Positions 35,874 to 47,482 are shown, counted from the stretch's first letter. The stretch is DNA of 64,000 nt from Gammaproteobacteria bacterium (GCA_009842245.1 VYFT01000047.1:15881-79880), one strand, 5' to 3'. Numbers and translations: made by a program. The notes: generated from the letters alone by a model not told the origin.

Positions 35874-38148
35874 CTGGCGCTGTTGTGATCCCGGCTTCTT
35901 CCATACATTCGACAATCCGCGCCGCTCGGTTATACCCAATGCGAAATCGCCTTTGAATTGAGGAAATTGAAACCCTTTGTTTTTCGACGACAAAACTAAC
36001 TGCTGCCTCATAAAGTTCATCCGTATCGTCAATATTATCCGTAGAGAACACCGATCCGGCAGTAGGTTCAACTGTGCCTTGCGTAATTTCGGTTCGATAA
36101 TCGGGAGCTTGCCTAGCGCGCCAAGAGTCAGCAATGCTCAGCACATCCGAATCTGAAACAAACGCGCCATGGACACGAATGGGTACCCCACTCCCTGGTG
36201 CCAAATATAACATGTCTCCGTGTCCCAGTAGTTGTTCTGCGCCTCCCTGGTCCAGGATGGTGCGTGAGTCGATCTGACTAGATACTTGAAAACTGATCCG
36301 CGCTGGAATGTTGGCTTTGATAAGACCAGTAATCACGTCGACCGATGGACGCTGTGTTGCAAGAATTAAATGAATTCCTGCCGCCCTCGCCTTCTGAGCG
36401 AGACGTGCTATAAGCTGTTCAACCTTTTTCCCCACGATCATCATCATGTCGGCAAACTCGTCAACGATCACTACTATCAACGGCAACTTTGTCAATGCCA
36501 TAGATTCGTCCAACATGTCAAACGGACGCAACGGATCTGGAATAGTCTCGCCCTGCGCAGCAGCTTCATCAATCTTGGAGTTGAAACCAGCGATATTTCG
36601 TACGTTTAGCGATGCCATCAATTGATATCTTCGCTCCATCTCCGCGATACACCAATTTAGCGAGTGCGCGGCTTCTTGCATATCTGTTACCACCGGTGTT
36701 AAGAGATGAGGGATGTTCTCATACACGGCAAGCTCTAACATTTTGGGATCGATGAGAATGAGTCGAACCTGCTCCGGAGTCACATTCAACAACAGACTAA
36801 CGAGCATTCCATTGAGGCAGACGGATTTACCCGAGCCGGTGGTACCCGCGACAAGAAGATGTGGCATTTTTTCGATGTCGACAAATACGGGGTTACCCGC
36901 GACATCGCGACCCAATGCGAGGCTCAATGGTGTTCGGAATCGGGAACTACCACCTGACTCCAACACTTGCCGTAAGAAAACGATAGCACGATCATCGTTC
37001 GGAATCTCGATACCGACCACGGACTTCCCTGGAATCACTTCGACAACGCGTACGCTAACTACCGCCAAAGAGCGCGCCAGATCTTTTACTAGCGCAGAAA
37101 TTTTGCTTACTTTGATTCCCGGAGCAGGTTGAATCTCAAATCGCGTGACGACGGGCCCCGTCATAACCGACACTACTTCCGCTTCAACACCGAAGTCGGC
37201 TAGTTTGCTACCAAGCTGTTCTGCAATTCGGTTAATCGACTCTGCCGCGCGACTGGATACAAGTTCCTGCCGTTGTTCTTGAAGCAGTTTAACTGATGGA
37301 AACTCAGAAGTTTCTGCTGATCGTCTCAGATTGGGACTAACCGATCTTCGAGTTCGAGTCTGTGGTGTTGATGAACTGTCTGCTCCTACTGTTGGCTGCA
37401 CCCTTTCTTTCTTTTTACCTCGAGACCTTAGAGGTTTGCGTTTACGTTTCGCTTGGTTTTTTGATGTAACTGTCGCTTCCCGCATCGACGGTTTGAGTCT
37501 TTGTTGTTGCGCCTCTTCATCCGAATTTGGCTTAATTAAGTGGCGAACCGGCCAAATCATGAAACGTAGGACTCCCAATACTCCTACCCCAATGTACTCG
37601 AGCACTGGCGAGATGCGAAAACGCAGTAATAGCCAGAGTCCAACGAACACTCCCGCTAACGCGACCAACACCGACACGTACGTCCCTAGAAGTCCGTAGG
37701 TGAACTGAATTAAGTATTGACCAAGATATCCCGAAGTGGCGTGTACATCATCAAGATAACCGCCACTCCACAGCCCACACAAAACGCAAAAACCGCCGAG
37801 AATCACGAGAAAACCACATCCGGCTAGGGTACCGTGCCACCACTTCAATGGGTTCGAATCAATCAACACACCACCTACTTTCGCGACGATGAGGACTGGA
37901 ATGAGGAACGCTACATAGCCAAACGTTTGCACTAGCAAATCGGCAACAGTCGCTCCTACGCCACCAAGCAAGTTACGAATTGCAACGTTGTTGGCCGCGA
38001 AGAGCCACGAAGGGTCCAGCGGCTTGTAGGAAATCAGTACGAGAAAGGTAAATATTGCTAACAAACACAATAGTACGGTATTACGTACTCGCGCCTGCAG
38101 CGCAATGTCAAGTAGCTTCATGCTAGTAGGGGAAATACGTCCATCCAT
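35833..38148 (-). CDS. ftsK: DNA translocase FtsK
   Basis: The 771-residue protein has an N-terminal domain with about four membrane helices, a lysine/arginine-rich linker (residues 215-290), the motor with Walker A LVAGTTGSGKSV, Walker B LIVVIVDEFADMMM and LILATQRPSVDVITGLIKANIPARI, and the C-terminal winged-helix gamma domain (ISSIQRRFRIGYNRAARIVE) that reads KOPS. It moves chromosome termini at the division septum. At 771 residues it is a short-linker FtsK. Confidence 0.97.
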   Translation of the reverse strand: MDGRISPTSMKLLDIALQARVRNTVLLCLLAIFTFLVLISYKPLDPSWLFAANNVAIRNLLGGVGATVADLLVQTFGYVAFLIPVLIVAKVGGVLIDSNPLKWWHGTLAGCGFLVILGGFCVLCGLWSGGYLDDVHATSGYLGQYLIQFTYGLLGTYVSVLVALAGVFVGLWLLLRFRISPVLEYIGVGVLGVLRFMIWPVRHLIKPNSDEEAQQQRLKPSMREATVTSKNQAKRKRKPLRSRGKKKERVQPTVGADSSSTPQTRTRRSVSPNLRRSAETSEFPSVKLLQEQRQELVSSRAAESINRIAEQLGSKLADFGVEAEVVSVMTGPVVTRFEIQPAPGIKVSKISALVKDLARSLAVVSVRVVEVIPGKSVVGIEIPNDDRAIVFLRQVLESGGSSRFRTPLSLALGRDVAGNPVFVDIEKMPHLLVAGTTGSGKSVCLNGMLVSLLLNVTPEQVRLILIDPKMLELAVYENIPHLLTPVVTDMQEAAHSLNWCIAEMERRYQLMASLNVRNIAGFNSKIDEAAAQGETIPDPLRPFDMLDESMALTKLPLIVVIVDEFADMMMIVGKKVEQLIARLAQKARAAGIHLILATQRPSVDVITGLIKANIPARISFQVSSQIDSRTILDQGGAEQLLGHGDMLYLAPGSGVPIRVHGAFVSDSDVLSIADSWRARQAPDYRTEITQGTVEPTAGSVFSTDNIDDTDELYEAAVSFVVEKQRVSISSIQRRFRIGYNRAARIVECMEEAGITTAPDESGNRSVLVNAA

Positions 38149-38259
38149 GAACTATATACATGTATGATACCACATAAGTATGTTTGAACGCAATTGTTTT
38201 AGAGCTTTCGTTACTATCTAAGAGATGTTTCGTTGACTCTTTCCGGAGGCTGATTTCGC

Positions 38260-39069
38260 ATGAATACCAGACGTTTACAAATCATTTCTTTTCTGTTGAC
38301 CGCTTACTTGTCGGGGTACTTTTTGGCACAAGGCGATTCGGTAATTCTTGAGACTATCGAAGGAAAAGGTACTCCACCAAGCGGACAAGAGTTGGAGTAT
38401 TTTGAGGGCGCGAAAGGTTACCTGGCGGAACCGGATGGAGACGGTCCTTTTGGCGCGATAATTTTGATTCACGAATGGAACGGGGTTGTCGAACGCATCA
38501 AACAGGTCGCGGACGCGTTGGCAAAAGAAGGATATATCGCCTTAGCTGCGGACCTTTATGAAGGTGAAACGGGGTCAACGAGAGAAGAGAACATCGCTCT
38601 CATGCGAAAAGCGCGGGGGGACGAAGAGAAAGTCGTATCGAACCTAAACGCAGCAGTAAAGTATCTCAAGGATCGAGACGACTCGAACGGTACGGTAGCG
38701 ACGATTGGTTGGTGTTTCGGCGGCGGTGTTGCACTTACGTTTGCGATGGGCGGCGAGCATCATGAAGGTACCGCGATCTTTTACGGCTCTCTGATTGAAG
38801 ATCCTGAAAAGCTCTCACATATTCACCATGAAATTCATGGGACTTTCGCTGGTCAAGATCGGGGTATTCCTGTCGAGAGTGTCGAAAAATTCACTGAAGC
38901 TCTCCGAGAAGCAGGAATTCCCAACGATATACACGTGTATGACCCGGTCGCACATGGATTTTGGCTCTACGTTGAACGAGATGTGGAAACCAACAAAGAA
39001 CCAGCAGAACATGCATGGGGAAGATTAGAAAAGTTTTTCAAACGCGTATTACAACCAAAGGAAGACTGA
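38260..39069 (+). CDS. Secreted dienelactone-hydrolase-family protein
   Basis: The 269-residue alpha/beta hydrolase has a hydrophobic N-terminal leader and the catalytic triad pattern of dienelactone hydrolases: cysteine nucleophile in IGWCFGGGVAL, aspartate in AGQDRGIP and histidine in VAHGFW. Strand GAIILIHEWNGV is the oxyanion region. The substrate is unknown; family members hydrolyse lactones and esters. It starts at ATG with CCGGAGG upstream and is divergent from ftsK. It sits between ftsK and trxB, which are otherwise neighbours in related genomes. Confidence 0.85.
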   Translation: MNTRRLQIISFLLTAYLSGYFLAQGDSVILETIEGKGTPPSGQELEYFEGAKGYLAEPDGDGPFGAIILIHEWNGVVERIKQVADALAKEGYIALAADLYEGETGSTREENIALMRKARGDEEKVVSNLNAAVKYLKDRDDSNGTVATIGWCFGGGVALTFAMGGEHHEGTAIFYGSLIEDPEKLSHIHHEIHGTFAGQDRGIPVESVEKFTEALREAGIPNDIHVYDPVAHGFWLYVERDVETNKEPAEHAWGRLEKFFKRVLQPKED

Positions 39070-39155
39070 TACATTCTCAGTTTGTCGCTACGATTGAAGT
39101 CAACAATCCAATCGCCGTTCAATCTAAAATATGCAGGATTTTTGACGTCCGATAG

Positions 39156-40151
<996 letters not shown>

Positions 40152-40175
40152 AAGGATTGTTCGAGGAAGAAGAGC

Positions 40176-40907
40176 GTGGCTGCTCACATTCAGATTCTGT
40201 CTGCAAGTGATTCGTTCAACGTACCGCACCATGGACCTGAAACAGGACCTGTAGCACTTGGTGGTGTCCTCAGCGCACGCTTGCTCATCGATGCTTACTC
40301 CAAAGGAATATTTCCTTGGTTTAGCAATGACAATATGCCGATATACTGGTGGTCTCCATCGCCTCGTGCCATCCTCTATCCCCATAGTTTTCACATTTCC
40401 AAGAGTTTGAAGAAATGGTTGCGTCGCCACCGCTGCACGATTACTGTCGACCAAGCGTTTACCGAGGTTATCACTCGATGTGCACAACCGAGACAGGGTT
40501 GTGAGGTAACTTGGATCACTCCAAAGATCAATCAAGCATATCGCATGTTGCATGATCAGGGAATTGCTCACTCGCTTGAAGTTTGGTACAAAGATCAACT
40601 CATTGGTGGCATTTATGGTGTGGGATTGGGCAAACACTTTTACGGAGAATCCATGTTCTCCAGTCAGACGAACGGATCCAAAATAGCAATGCTTGCTCTT
40701 TGCCAAATTCTCCAACGCGAAAGCTTTAAGTTCCTTGACTGCCAATTGATGACGAGACACCTTACCACTCTTGGTGCAACCGCACTTCCGCGCCCAGAAT
40801 TTCTCAATTTCATCGAAGAAAACAGAAAATTTCAAGCAAAACCAACAGAATGGAAACAACTAGGGATTTGGCAGTCCTATAGCGACCCTTGGCACCTCAA
40901 TCTCTAA
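40176..40907 (+). CDS. aat: Leucyl/phenylalanyl-tRNA--protein transferase
   Basis: The 243-residue protein has the Aat signature YSKGIFPWFSNDNMPIYWWSPSPRAIL and EVWYKDQLIGGIYGVGLGKHFYGESMFS, with the DCQLMTRHLTTLGA end. It adds Leu or Phe to N-terminal Arg or Lys for N-end-rule degradation by ClpAP, which fits the nearby clpA and clpS genes. The start is GTG 40176 with a GAGGAAGA run upstream. Confidence 0.95.
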   Translation: MAAHIQILSASDSFNVPHHGPETGPVALGGVLSARLLIDAYSKGIFPWFSNDNMPIYWWSPSPRAILYPHSFHISKSLKKWLRRHRCTITVDQAFTEVITRCAQPRQGCEVTWITPKINQAYRMLHDQGIAHSLEVWYKDQLIGGIYGVGLGKHFYGESMFSSQTNGSKIAMLALCQILQRESFKFLDCQLMTRHLTTLGATALPRPEFLNFIEENRKFQAKPTEWKQLGIWQSYSDPWHLNL

Positions 40908-40957
40908 AATGTTGCGAACTTTTTTACGATTGATCGCAATCATTCCTTAAACCAAGA

Positions 40958-41176
40958 GTGCCTAAAGAAGAACAAATTGAAATGGAAGGCGTAGTAACCA
41001 ATACGCTTCCCAACACTACGTTCAAAGTCAAGCTGGATAACGGCTACGAAATCACCGCGCACATCTCAGGGAAGATGAGGAAAAACTACATTCGAATTTC
41101 TACTGGCGACCGCGTAAAGGTCGAACTGACTCCCTACGACTTGACCAAAGGACGGATCACGTACCGCGAGCGTTAA
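40958..41176 (+). CDS. infA: Translation initiation factor IF-1
   Basis: The 72-residue S1-fold protein has the standard IF-1 length and sequence: [40 protein letters not shown] and [21 protein letters not shown]. The start is GTG 40958. It lies 50 bases after aat and is convergent with clpA, the common gammaproteobacterial arrangement. Confidence 0.97.
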   Translation: MPKEEQIEMEGVVTNTLPNTTFKVKLDNGYEITAHISGKMRKNYIRISTGDRVKVELTPYDLTKGRITYRER

Positions 41177-41314
41177 GCCGAACGTAATCTCTCATTGGTA
41201 CAGTTTCTCACCCTGTAGACTACGCGTCTGCAGGTCCCGTTCAAAATGAAATTGAAGTGGATTCCTCCTACTTCTAGCCCGAGTCTAAGCTAACGTTTTT
41301 TTTGACAGTTGAGT

Positions 41315-43639
41315 TCAATCAACAGTCTCTTTCTCGTTTTTGTCTTCTTCGTCTTTCTTGTGACTGATCTGCTGCGTTTCTGACGCTTTCGGGATAGCAT
41401 TAATTTTGATGCCGTTTTCATCGACGGATACTTCCGCTATTCCACCAGCATCCGCAAGAGTCCCGAACAGAATCATTTCTGCTAGTGGTCGTTTAATCTC
41501 GTCTTGAATCAACCGTTGCATCGGCCTAGCTCCCATTTTGTCGTCGTACCCTTCTACCGCGATCCAATGGCGAGCACTCTCATCTACCTGTAGTTCTACT
41601 TTCTTGGAATCTAGTTGCGCTTGCAATTCCGTAAGGAACTTATCGACCACCGAATGAATGACTTCCATGCCAAGTGCGTTAAATCGAATGATTGCGTCAA
41701 GTCGATTACGAAACTCGGGCGAAAAGTACTTCTTAAGCGTTTCCATGACATCAGCGGAATGGTCTTGTTCTTCAAAACCGATCGATACTCGCGAGGCTTC
41801 TCGAGCTCCTGCATTAGTAGTCATGATGAGTACCGCGTTGCGGAAGTCTGCCTTTCTCCCGTTGTTGTCCGTGAGGGTTCCATGATCCATTATCTGTAGT
41901 AATAGATTGAAGACCTCTGGGTGTGCTTTTTCAATTTCATCGAGCAAGATTACGCTGTGTGGGTGTTTGGTCACTGCATCGGTGAGCTGTCCGCCTTGAT
42001 CGAAACCCACATATCCAGGCGGCGCGCCAATCAAGCGAGAAACATTGTGCCGTTCCATGTATTCGGACATGTCAAAGCGAAGCAGTTCTACTCCCATGAT
42101 GAGCGCGAGTTGACGACAGACTTCCGTTTTCCCGACACCTGTTGGACCGCTAAAGAGGAAAGAACCAATAGGTTTCTGTTCTGCTTTTAAGCCCGCTCGG
42201 GACAATCTGATCGCAGAGGTAAGAGTGTCGATGGCTTCTTCTTGACCGAATACCGTGAGTTTCAGTCGGTGATCAAGCGTTCGCAGTGCTTCTTTGTCTG
42301 AGACTGTGACCTGCGAGGATGGTATACGCGCTATGTTCGCAACTACGCGTTCAACATCGGGTGCGCCAATGGTCTTCTTTCGTCTCTTTTCTGCGACCAA
42401 CTGCTGGACTGCTCCTGCTTCATCAATGACGTCAATGGCTTTGTCGGGCATAAATCGATCTGTGATGTAGCGGGCAGATAACTCGGCAGCAGTCCTCAAT
42501 GCCCGGTCCGTGAAACGCAGCTGATAATGATCTTCATACCGTAGTTTCAGGCCCTTGAGAATCTTGTATGTGTCTTCTACCGAAGGTTCGGGTATATCGA
42601 TCTTTTGAAAACGACGTGATAGTGCGCGGTCCTTATCGAACACGCCCCGATACTCAGCGAATGTTGTTGACCCGATGCATCGAATTTCACCTGAAGCCAA
42701 CATTGGTTTGAGCAAGTTTGATGCATCCATTACTCCACCGGAAGCAGCGCCGGCACCGATAATCATGTGAATCTCGTCGATGAAGAGTATGGAATGAGGT
42801 TTTCCGGAGAGTTCTTTCAACAGGGCTTTGAAACGCTTCTCAAAGTCTCCTCGATACTTCGTACCGGCAAGAAGAGTACCGAGATCAAGAGTGTAGACGC
42901 TACACTCTTTCACAACGTCTGGCACCTCGCCGTCAACGATCTTTTTAGCTAATCCTTCTGCAATTGCGGTCTTACCAACACCGGATTCGCCGACTAACAG
43001 AGGGTTATTTTTGCGTCGACGACAAAGAATCTGGATCGTTCTTTGAAGTTCTTGTTCGCGTCCGATCAATGGATCAACTTGCCCAGCGCGTGCGGCATCG
43101 TTGAGATTTGTCGTAAATGCACCAAGAGCACTAGGTTTTTCTCGAGGTTTTTTGTCATCACCAAGAGTCGCGTCACTGGCTTCTTCAACTTCCTTCTCTG
43201 GCGTGCCCTTCGATATTCCGTGCGCGATGTACTGCACGACGTCGACACGCTTGACTTCCTGCTTGGACAGGAAGTAAACAGCCTGAGACTCTGTCTCATT
43301 GAACAGCGCGACCAATACATCGCGAGCGCGCACATCAGCTTTGGTCGGAGTACTCTGCGCATGGAACACGGCGCGGGAAATCACTCGAGAAAATGCTCCG
43401 GATTGTTCCACTTTGCGCTTGAATCCAGCAGGTACGACGGGCATAAACTTCTCTAAGTACTTCTCCAAATCGGCCCGTAGAAGCTCAGTGTTAATTGCTA
43501 CGTTTTCTAATACTTCGCGGGCATCCGGGTTGTCCAAAAGTGCTAAGAGCAAATGTTCGACCGTTACAAACTCATGACGACCTACTCGCGCACGGTCGAA
43601 CGCCTGGTCCAACGTAAGCAGTAAATCTGGTGTGAACAT
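41315..43639 (-). CDS. clpA: ATP-dependent Clp protease ATP-binding subunit ClpA
   Basis: The 774-residue protein has two AAA+ modules: Walker [16 protein letters not shown] with [18 protein letters not shown], and [15 protein letters not shown] with [14 protein letters not shown]. The N-domain binds ClpS. The ClpP-docking loop reads as IGF (SIGFEEQD) in place of the more common IGL. A charged C-terminal tail rich in Lys/Glu/Asp extends the protein. It lies 5 bases after clpS, in the same operon. Confidence 0.97.
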   Translation of the reverse strand: MFTPDLLLTLDQAFDRARVGRHEFVTVEHLLLALLDNPDAREVLENVAINTELLRADLEKYLEKFMPVVPAGFKRKVEQSGAFSRVISRAVFHAQSTPTKADVRARDVLVALFNETESQAVYFLSKQEVKRVDVVQYIAHGISKGTPEKEVEEASDATLGDDKKPREKPSALGAFTTNLNDAARAGQVDPLIGREQELQRTIQILCRRRKNNPLLVGESGVGKTAIAEGLAKKIVDGEVPDVVKECSVYTLDLGTLLAGTKYRGDFEKRFKALLKELSGKPHSILFIDEIHMIIGAGAASGGVMDASNLLKPMLASGEIRCIGSTTFAEYRGVFDKDRALSRRFQKIDIPEPSVEDTYKILKGLKLRYEDHYQLRFTDRALRTAAELSARYITDRFMPDKAIDVIDEAGAVQQLVAEKRRKKTIGAPDVERVVANIARIPSSQVTVSDKEALRTLDHRLKLTVFGQEEAIDTLTSAIRLSRAGLKAEQKPIGSFLFSGPTGVGKTEVCRQLALIMGVELLRFDMSEYMERHNVSRLIGAPPGYVGFDQGGQLTDAVTKHPHSVILLDEIEKAHPEVFNLLLQIMDHGTLTDNNGRKADFRNAVLIMTTNAGAREASRVSIGFEEQDHSADVMETLKKYFSPEFRNRLDAIIRFNALGMEVIHSVVDKFLTELQAQLDSKKVELQVDESARHWIAVEGYDDKMGARPMQRLIQDEIKRPLAEMILFGTLADAGGIAEVSVDENGIKINAIPKASETQQISHKKDEEDKNEKETVD

Positions 43640-43644
43640 GTGAG

Positions 43645-43974
43645 TTACTCCGTTTTTTCTACAGTGGTGAGAAGAGGATGTCCGTTTTGCCGTGCGTAAG
43701 AGTTTACTTGTTCGCTTTTAGTTTCCGCGATATCTTTTGGATACATTCCAACAACTCCCTTCCCTGTCGTGTGCACGGTCATCATTATGCGATAAGCCTT
43801 GTCGAAATCCATTCCGAAAAAAGTCTCCAATACATGTACCACAAACTCCATCGGCGTGTAGTCGTCGTTCATGATCACAACGCGATAAAGCGGTGGAGGT
43901 TTAACTTGTTCTTCTAGTTCCTCAACGGCAAGATCTTCTTGCTGTTCCGGATCGCTAAAAGTGGAATCGTTCAA
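43645..43974 (-). CDS. clpS: ClpS adaptor protein
   Basis: The 109-residue protein has the ClpS N-degron pocket [24 protein letters not shown] and [19 protein letters not shown]. It brings N-end-rule substrates to ClpAP. The annotated start is TTG 43974, giving an acidic flexible N-terminal tail; no ribosome site confirms it. It precedes clpA by 5 bases. Confidence 0.94.
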   Translation of the reverse strand: MNDSTFSDPEQQEDLAVEELEEQVKPPPLYRVVIMNDDYTPMEFVVHVLETFFGMDFDKAYRIMMTVHTTGKGVVGMYPKDIAETKSEQVNSYARQNGHPLLTTVEKTE

Positions 43975-44069
43975 ACTACAGTATTCGACTCAGCGTCCGA
44001 GAAAGAAGTTAGCAAATTACGTACCTGAAGTAAATGTTACACGACTTTAGGTAGCACTCGGCCCATCAT

Positions 44070-45326
44070 TTACATCTCTGCAATGATCGCATCACCAAAT
44101 TCAGAGCACTTTAGCAGTGTCGCGTTATCCATTAAACGTTCGAAGTCATAAGTCACGGTACGGTTCGCAATTGCTCCTTCAATACCGCGAATAATTCGGT
44201 CTGCAGCTTCCTTCCAGCCAAGATGTCTGAGCATCATTTCAGCCGATAGAATGAGCGATCCTGGATTCACTTTGTCTTGACCGGCGTATTTAGGCGCAGT
44301 TCCATGAGTCGCTTCAAAAACCGCGATCTCGTCTCCAATATTTGCTCCGGGAGCTATGCCGATTCCGCCCACCTGCGCGGCTAACGCATCAGACAAGAAG
44401 TCACCGTTGAGATTCATAGTGGCAATCACGTCATACTCGCTGGGTCGGAGAAGAATCTGCTGAAGCATCGAATCAGTAATGACGTCCTTGATCACGATCT
44501 CCTTACCAGTGTTAGGATTGGTCAACACGTGCCAAGGCCCTCCCGCTAAGGGGGTAGCCCCAAACTCTTTAGCTACCAAACGATACCCCCAATCCTTGAA
44601 TGCTCCCTCAGTGTATTTCATGATGTTGCCCTTGTGGACAAACGTAACCGAACTGCGGTCTTCAGCGATGGCATACTGCACTGCTTGGCGAACCAATCGC
44701 TCCGTACCAGCCACTGAAATAGGTTTGATACCTACGCCGCAATGGTCTGGAAATCTAATCTTCGACACATTCAAATCGCTTTGCAAAAAACTCAAGAGTT
44801 TTTTTGCTTCGGCAGAGTCAGCTTCCCATTCGACACCACTGTAGATGTCTTCCGTATTCTCCCGGAAAATAACCATATTTGTTTTCTCTGGGGCTACTAC
44901 CGGACTGGGTACTCCCGGAAACCAACGGATGGGTCGCAGACACACATAAAGGTCGAGAATTTGACGAATTGCGACATTTAGCGAGCGAATTCCACCACCC
45001 ACGGGCGTAGTCATTGGACCTTTGATACTGACCTTAAACTCGCGGAAAGCGTCGATAGTTTCATTGGGAAGCCATTCGTTGTCCCCATAGACTCGCAACG
45101 ACTTTTCCCCTGCGAACACTTCCATCCATTGAATCTGCCGACTGTCCCCATAAACCTTTTCGACGGCTTCATCAACAACCTTACGCATCACCGGCGTTAT
45201 GTCGATGCCAATACCATCTCCCTCAATGAAGGGGATGATAGGTTTTGCCGGTACTTCTAATGCGCCGTTAGTTCCCGCTCGAATAGGGTCTCCGTGGCTT
45301 GGGATCTGTATTTTTTCGTACGTCAA
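44070..45326 (-). CDS. icd: Isocitrate dehydrogenase, NADP-dependent
   Basis: The 418-residue enzyme closely follows the E. coli Icd pattern: [14 protein letters not shown], phosphorylatable-serine loop [50 protein letters not shown] and [16 protein letters not shown], whose Lys-Tyr pair contacts the NADP 2'-phosphate. It converts isocitrate to 2-oxoglutarate in the TCA cycle. I chose TTG 45326 because AGGAA lies about 6 bases upstream and the length then matches the 416 residues of the family; the longer frame adds 14 residues. Confidence 0.95.
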   Translation of the reverse strand: MTYEKIQIPSHGDPIRAGTNGALEVPAKPIIPFIEGDGIGIDITPVMRKVVDEAVEKVYGDSRQIQWMEVFAGEKSLRVYGDNEWLPNETIDAFREFKVSIKGPMTTPVGGGIRSLNVAIRQILDLYVCLRPIRWFPGVPSPVVAPEKTNMVIFRENTEDIYSGVEWEADSAEAKKLLSFLQSDLNVSKIRFPDHCGVGIKPISVAGTERLVRQAVQYAIAEDRSSVTFVHKGNIMKYTEGAFKDWGYRLVAKEFGATPLAGGPWHVLTNPNTGKEIVIKDVITDSMLQQILLRPSEYDVIATMNLNGDFLSDALAAQVGGIGIAPGANIGDEIAVFEATHGTAPKYAGQDKVNPGSLILSAEMMLRHLGWKEAADRIIRGIEGAIANRTVTYDFERLMDNATLLKCSEFGDAIIAEM

Positions 45327-45787
45327 TTCTCTTTCCTGTGTTTTGAGGGTGCGAATTATAGGAACCAATTTTTAGCAACTTGTTAGAGAGTGTGGTGAGA
45401 GATCAATCGAGTTCCACAATCTCTATACACCACTCAGCAATCGACTCTTCAAAGTCTCGTACGACGCACATCGTCGGAAGTATTCCAACGCTTATCAACT
45501 GCGAGCACTTGAGAGGCCGATTAAGTTCAGTGTCTGGTTGTAGAGTGAGAGTATCAAATGTGATCAGTCACCGTCTCCGCTAGAACGAGTCGATGATCTC
45601 TACGTCTTAAATGAACAGAAGGAAAAACAAATTAGAACGGTTTGTTCAAAGGATAAGACTTAGCAGTGTTCCCAAGCAGATTTACACTTGTAAAATCTTT
45701 TGTGCTTGAATTTGAGTGAAATGCAGACCTAGTACGATGATGAGAAAGAATCCACATCGCCATCGGACATAAGAAGAGATTGAAGCA
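45327..45787. other. Intergenic region upstream of icd
   Basis: These 461 bases lie between the divergent icd gene and two tiny membrane-protein genes. The only structure I see is an imperfect hairpin with arms 45388-45403 and 45419-45435 (AGAGAT/ATCTCT core extended by GGTG/CACC and GAGT/ACTC), which may be an operator or leader structure for icd. No convincing coding frame or RNA gene is visible. Confidence 0.4.
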
Positions 45788-45958
45788 ATGGAAGAAAATC
45801 CCTCTTTTCTGTATCTAGTCTTCCGAACAAAGTGGAAAGACCGGAGCCGAGCAGAAAGGGTACACGTAATCGTGTGTTTTATTGCTGCGTTCACGGGTGT
45901 AATTTTGGGAAGTTTTCTTTATGTGGTTTTAGACAACCTACGAACTTTGATCTTTTGA
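45788..45958 (+). CDS. Small single-span membrane protein
   Basis: The 56-residue frame begins MEENPSFLYLVFRTKWKDRS, continues RAERVHVIVCFIAAFTGVIL and ends with a short cytosolic or periplasmic tail. It has one clear membrane helix preceded by a positively charged segment. Its TGA overlaps a TTG start of the next frame (TTGA), indicating coupling. No family is recognised. The AAGAAGAGATTGAAGC run before the ATG may act as ribosome site. Confidence 0.4.
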   Translation: MEENPSFLYLVFRTKWKDRSRAERVHVIVCFIAAFTGVILGSFLYVVLDNLRTLIF

Positions 45959-46173
45959 AAGACGAACCGAACCCATATCGCTCTAAGTTGCTGGAAGAGG
46001 CAGAAAAAGAGCGTTCTCTGGTGCTACAAGCCCTATTTCCGAACAGCAAAACTCTGACCCGGAGAGAAAAAGCGGCTCGAGTCTTCGGCGGTGTTCTTGG
46101 AATTAGCACAGGAATCGTGCTCTTTTGGACTTGTCGGTGGGGAATACAGTATTTCTGGCCCATAGTCTTCTAA
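45955..46173 (+). CDS. Small membrane protein, coupled to the preceding one
   Basis: The 72-residue frame from TTG 45955 begins LKDEPNPYRSKLLEEAEKER and has one or two membrane segments near the end (VFGGVLGISTGIVLFW and WGIQYFWPIVF). Its TRREKAARVFGGVLGISTG resembles RSRAERVHVIVCFIAAFTG of the preceding protein (charged RxE, then RV and a Gly/Thr-containing helix), so the two may be distant paralogues. No function is recognised. The start inside the previous stop codon suggests translational coupling. Confidence 0.4.
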   Translation: MKDEPNPYRSKLLEEAEKERSLVLQALFPNSKTLTRREKAARVFGGVLGISTGIVLFWTCRWGIQYFWPIVF

Positions 46174-46365
46174 CAATTGGAAGAGCGCAATATATCGCGC
46201 GTTTAACGGGAAATTCGTGATCTAGATAGTTAGATACCACATCCATGAATAAAGGTACTGGGCATCGCAATACCAGTTATTTGCCATCAATAATCTTAAG
46301 TTCTACAGTCTAATTCATCGCTCCATCCATAAATACAATTAGTCCCTCCAATGGATTCGACAAGA

Positions 46366-46440
46366 GCGGGAATAGCTCAGTGGTAGAGCACAACCTTGCC
46401 AAGGTTGGGGTCGCGGGTTCAACCCCCGTTTCCCGCTCCA
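46366..46440 (+). tRNA. tRNA-Gly (anticodon GCC)
   Basis: The acceptor stem GCGGGAA pairs with TTCCCGC, the anticodon arm CAACC-TTGCCAA-GGTTG gives anticodon GCC, and the T-loop is GTTCAACCC. CCA is encoded. A TACAAT hexamer at 46334-46339 is a plausible -10 box. Confidence 0.97.
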
Positions 46441-46555
46441 AATTTTCCTGCGTTGTCGAACTCTGTTCTCACCTGCTCGCAACAACCCATTTTCTCCTTT
46501 TCGCGCGAATTGCGTGAATGCACGGCGTTAAGTCCTAATTTTTCTAACCGAAACC

Positions 46556-47482
46556 ATGACAGAAGTATCCATTGAAGCTGTCAAGGAGTTCTTCATTGAT
46601 CTTCAAGAACGTATTGTGGGAACGTTTGAGGAGCTTGATGGTAGCGCAACGTTTCTCAGAGAGTCGCACGAATCACCAAATGGCGGGTTTGCTCAACCCC
46701 GAGTCTTGACTGACGGCGCCGTATTTGAAAAAGCTGCAGTGCAATTTTCCTACAGTGTCGGCGATCGCCTTCCTCCTGCCGCAACTGAGCGACTTCCAAG
46801 TCTAACAAATAAGCCTTTTCAGGCGACCGCTATTTCGGTTATAGTCCATCCGCGCAACCCAAAAGTGCCTACGACACATTTGAATCTACGCATGTTTCTC
46901 GTTGATGCTCAGGAGGAGACTTGGTTTTTCGGCGGTGGTTTCGATCTCACACCTTACATCCCCTTCGAAGACGACATAAAGTTCTGGCATGAGCAAGCGC
47001 GAGAGGTTTGCCGCAATGACGATCACTATCTTGAACTAAAACAAAACTGCGATCAGTACTTTTATTTACCACACCGAGGTGAGACACGAGGTGTGGGCGG
47101 GATTTTTTTTGACGACTTCAATAATGGTGAATTTATCGATTGCTTCAAGTTCGTGCAAGCAATAGGCGAACGATTTCTAAATGCTTACAGTACCATTGTC
47201 AATCGCCGAGCCCATTTGGAATGGACGTCCGAGGAGGAAGAGTGGATGCTTCTTCGTCGGGGTCGCTACGCCGAATTCAATCTTGCAATCGACCGTGGAA
47301 CAAAGTATGGGATGCAATCTGGACGACGAATTGAGTCCGTCCTAGCGTCCTTGCCTCCACGTGTCAATTGGCGGTATCGGCACGAGTTGTTAGTGAGTGA
47401 GAAACTAGCAAACCTAACAAGTAAGTTGCAGCCCGGTATAGACTGGTTGGGAATTGTGGATAACTCAGTGGATAAAAGTTGA
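46556..47482 (+). CDS. hemF: Oxygen-dependent coproporphyrinogen III oxidase
   Basis: The 308-residue protein matches HemF throughout: GGFAQPRVLTDGAVFEKAAVQFS, HLNLRMFLVD, WFFGGGFDLTPYIPFEDD, YFYLPHRGETRGVGGIFFDDF and RYAEFNLAIDRGTKYGMQSG. It catalyses the aerobic decarboxylation of coproporphyrinogen III in heme synthesis. The last codons contain a perfect DnaA-box 9-mer. It lies about 115 bases after tRNA-Gly. Presence of HemF implies aerobic heme synthesis. Confidence 0.97.
   Translation: MTEVSIEAVKEFFIDLQERIVGTFEELDGSATFLRESHESPNGGFAQPRVLTDGAVFEKAAVQFSYSVGDRLPPAATERLPSLTNKPFQATAISVIVHPRNPKVPTTHLNLRMFLVDAQEETWFFGGGFDLTPYIPFEDDIKFWHEQAREVCRNDDHYLELKQNCDQYFYLPHRGETRGVGGIFFDDFNNGEFIDCFKFVQAIGERFLNAYSTIVNRRAHLEWTSEEEEWMLLRRGRYAEFNLAIDRGTKYGMQSGRRIESVLASLPPRVNWRYRHELLVSEKLANLTSKLQPGIDWLGIVDNSVDKS

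Noticed and set aside
35874..36134. Extended lolA start 87 codons upstream
   Set aside because: The added residues lie antiparallel in frame inside ftsK, while the signal peptide typical of LolA begins directly after the ATG at 35873.
41213..41233. Hairpin CTGTAGAC/GTCTGCAG between infA and clpA
   Set aside because: No U-run on either side; it may be chance and a terminator call is not supported.
45380..45583. 67-codon frame starting at TTG in the icd upstream region
   Set aside because: Low-complexity serine/arginine-rich translation, no ribosome site and no recognisable domain.
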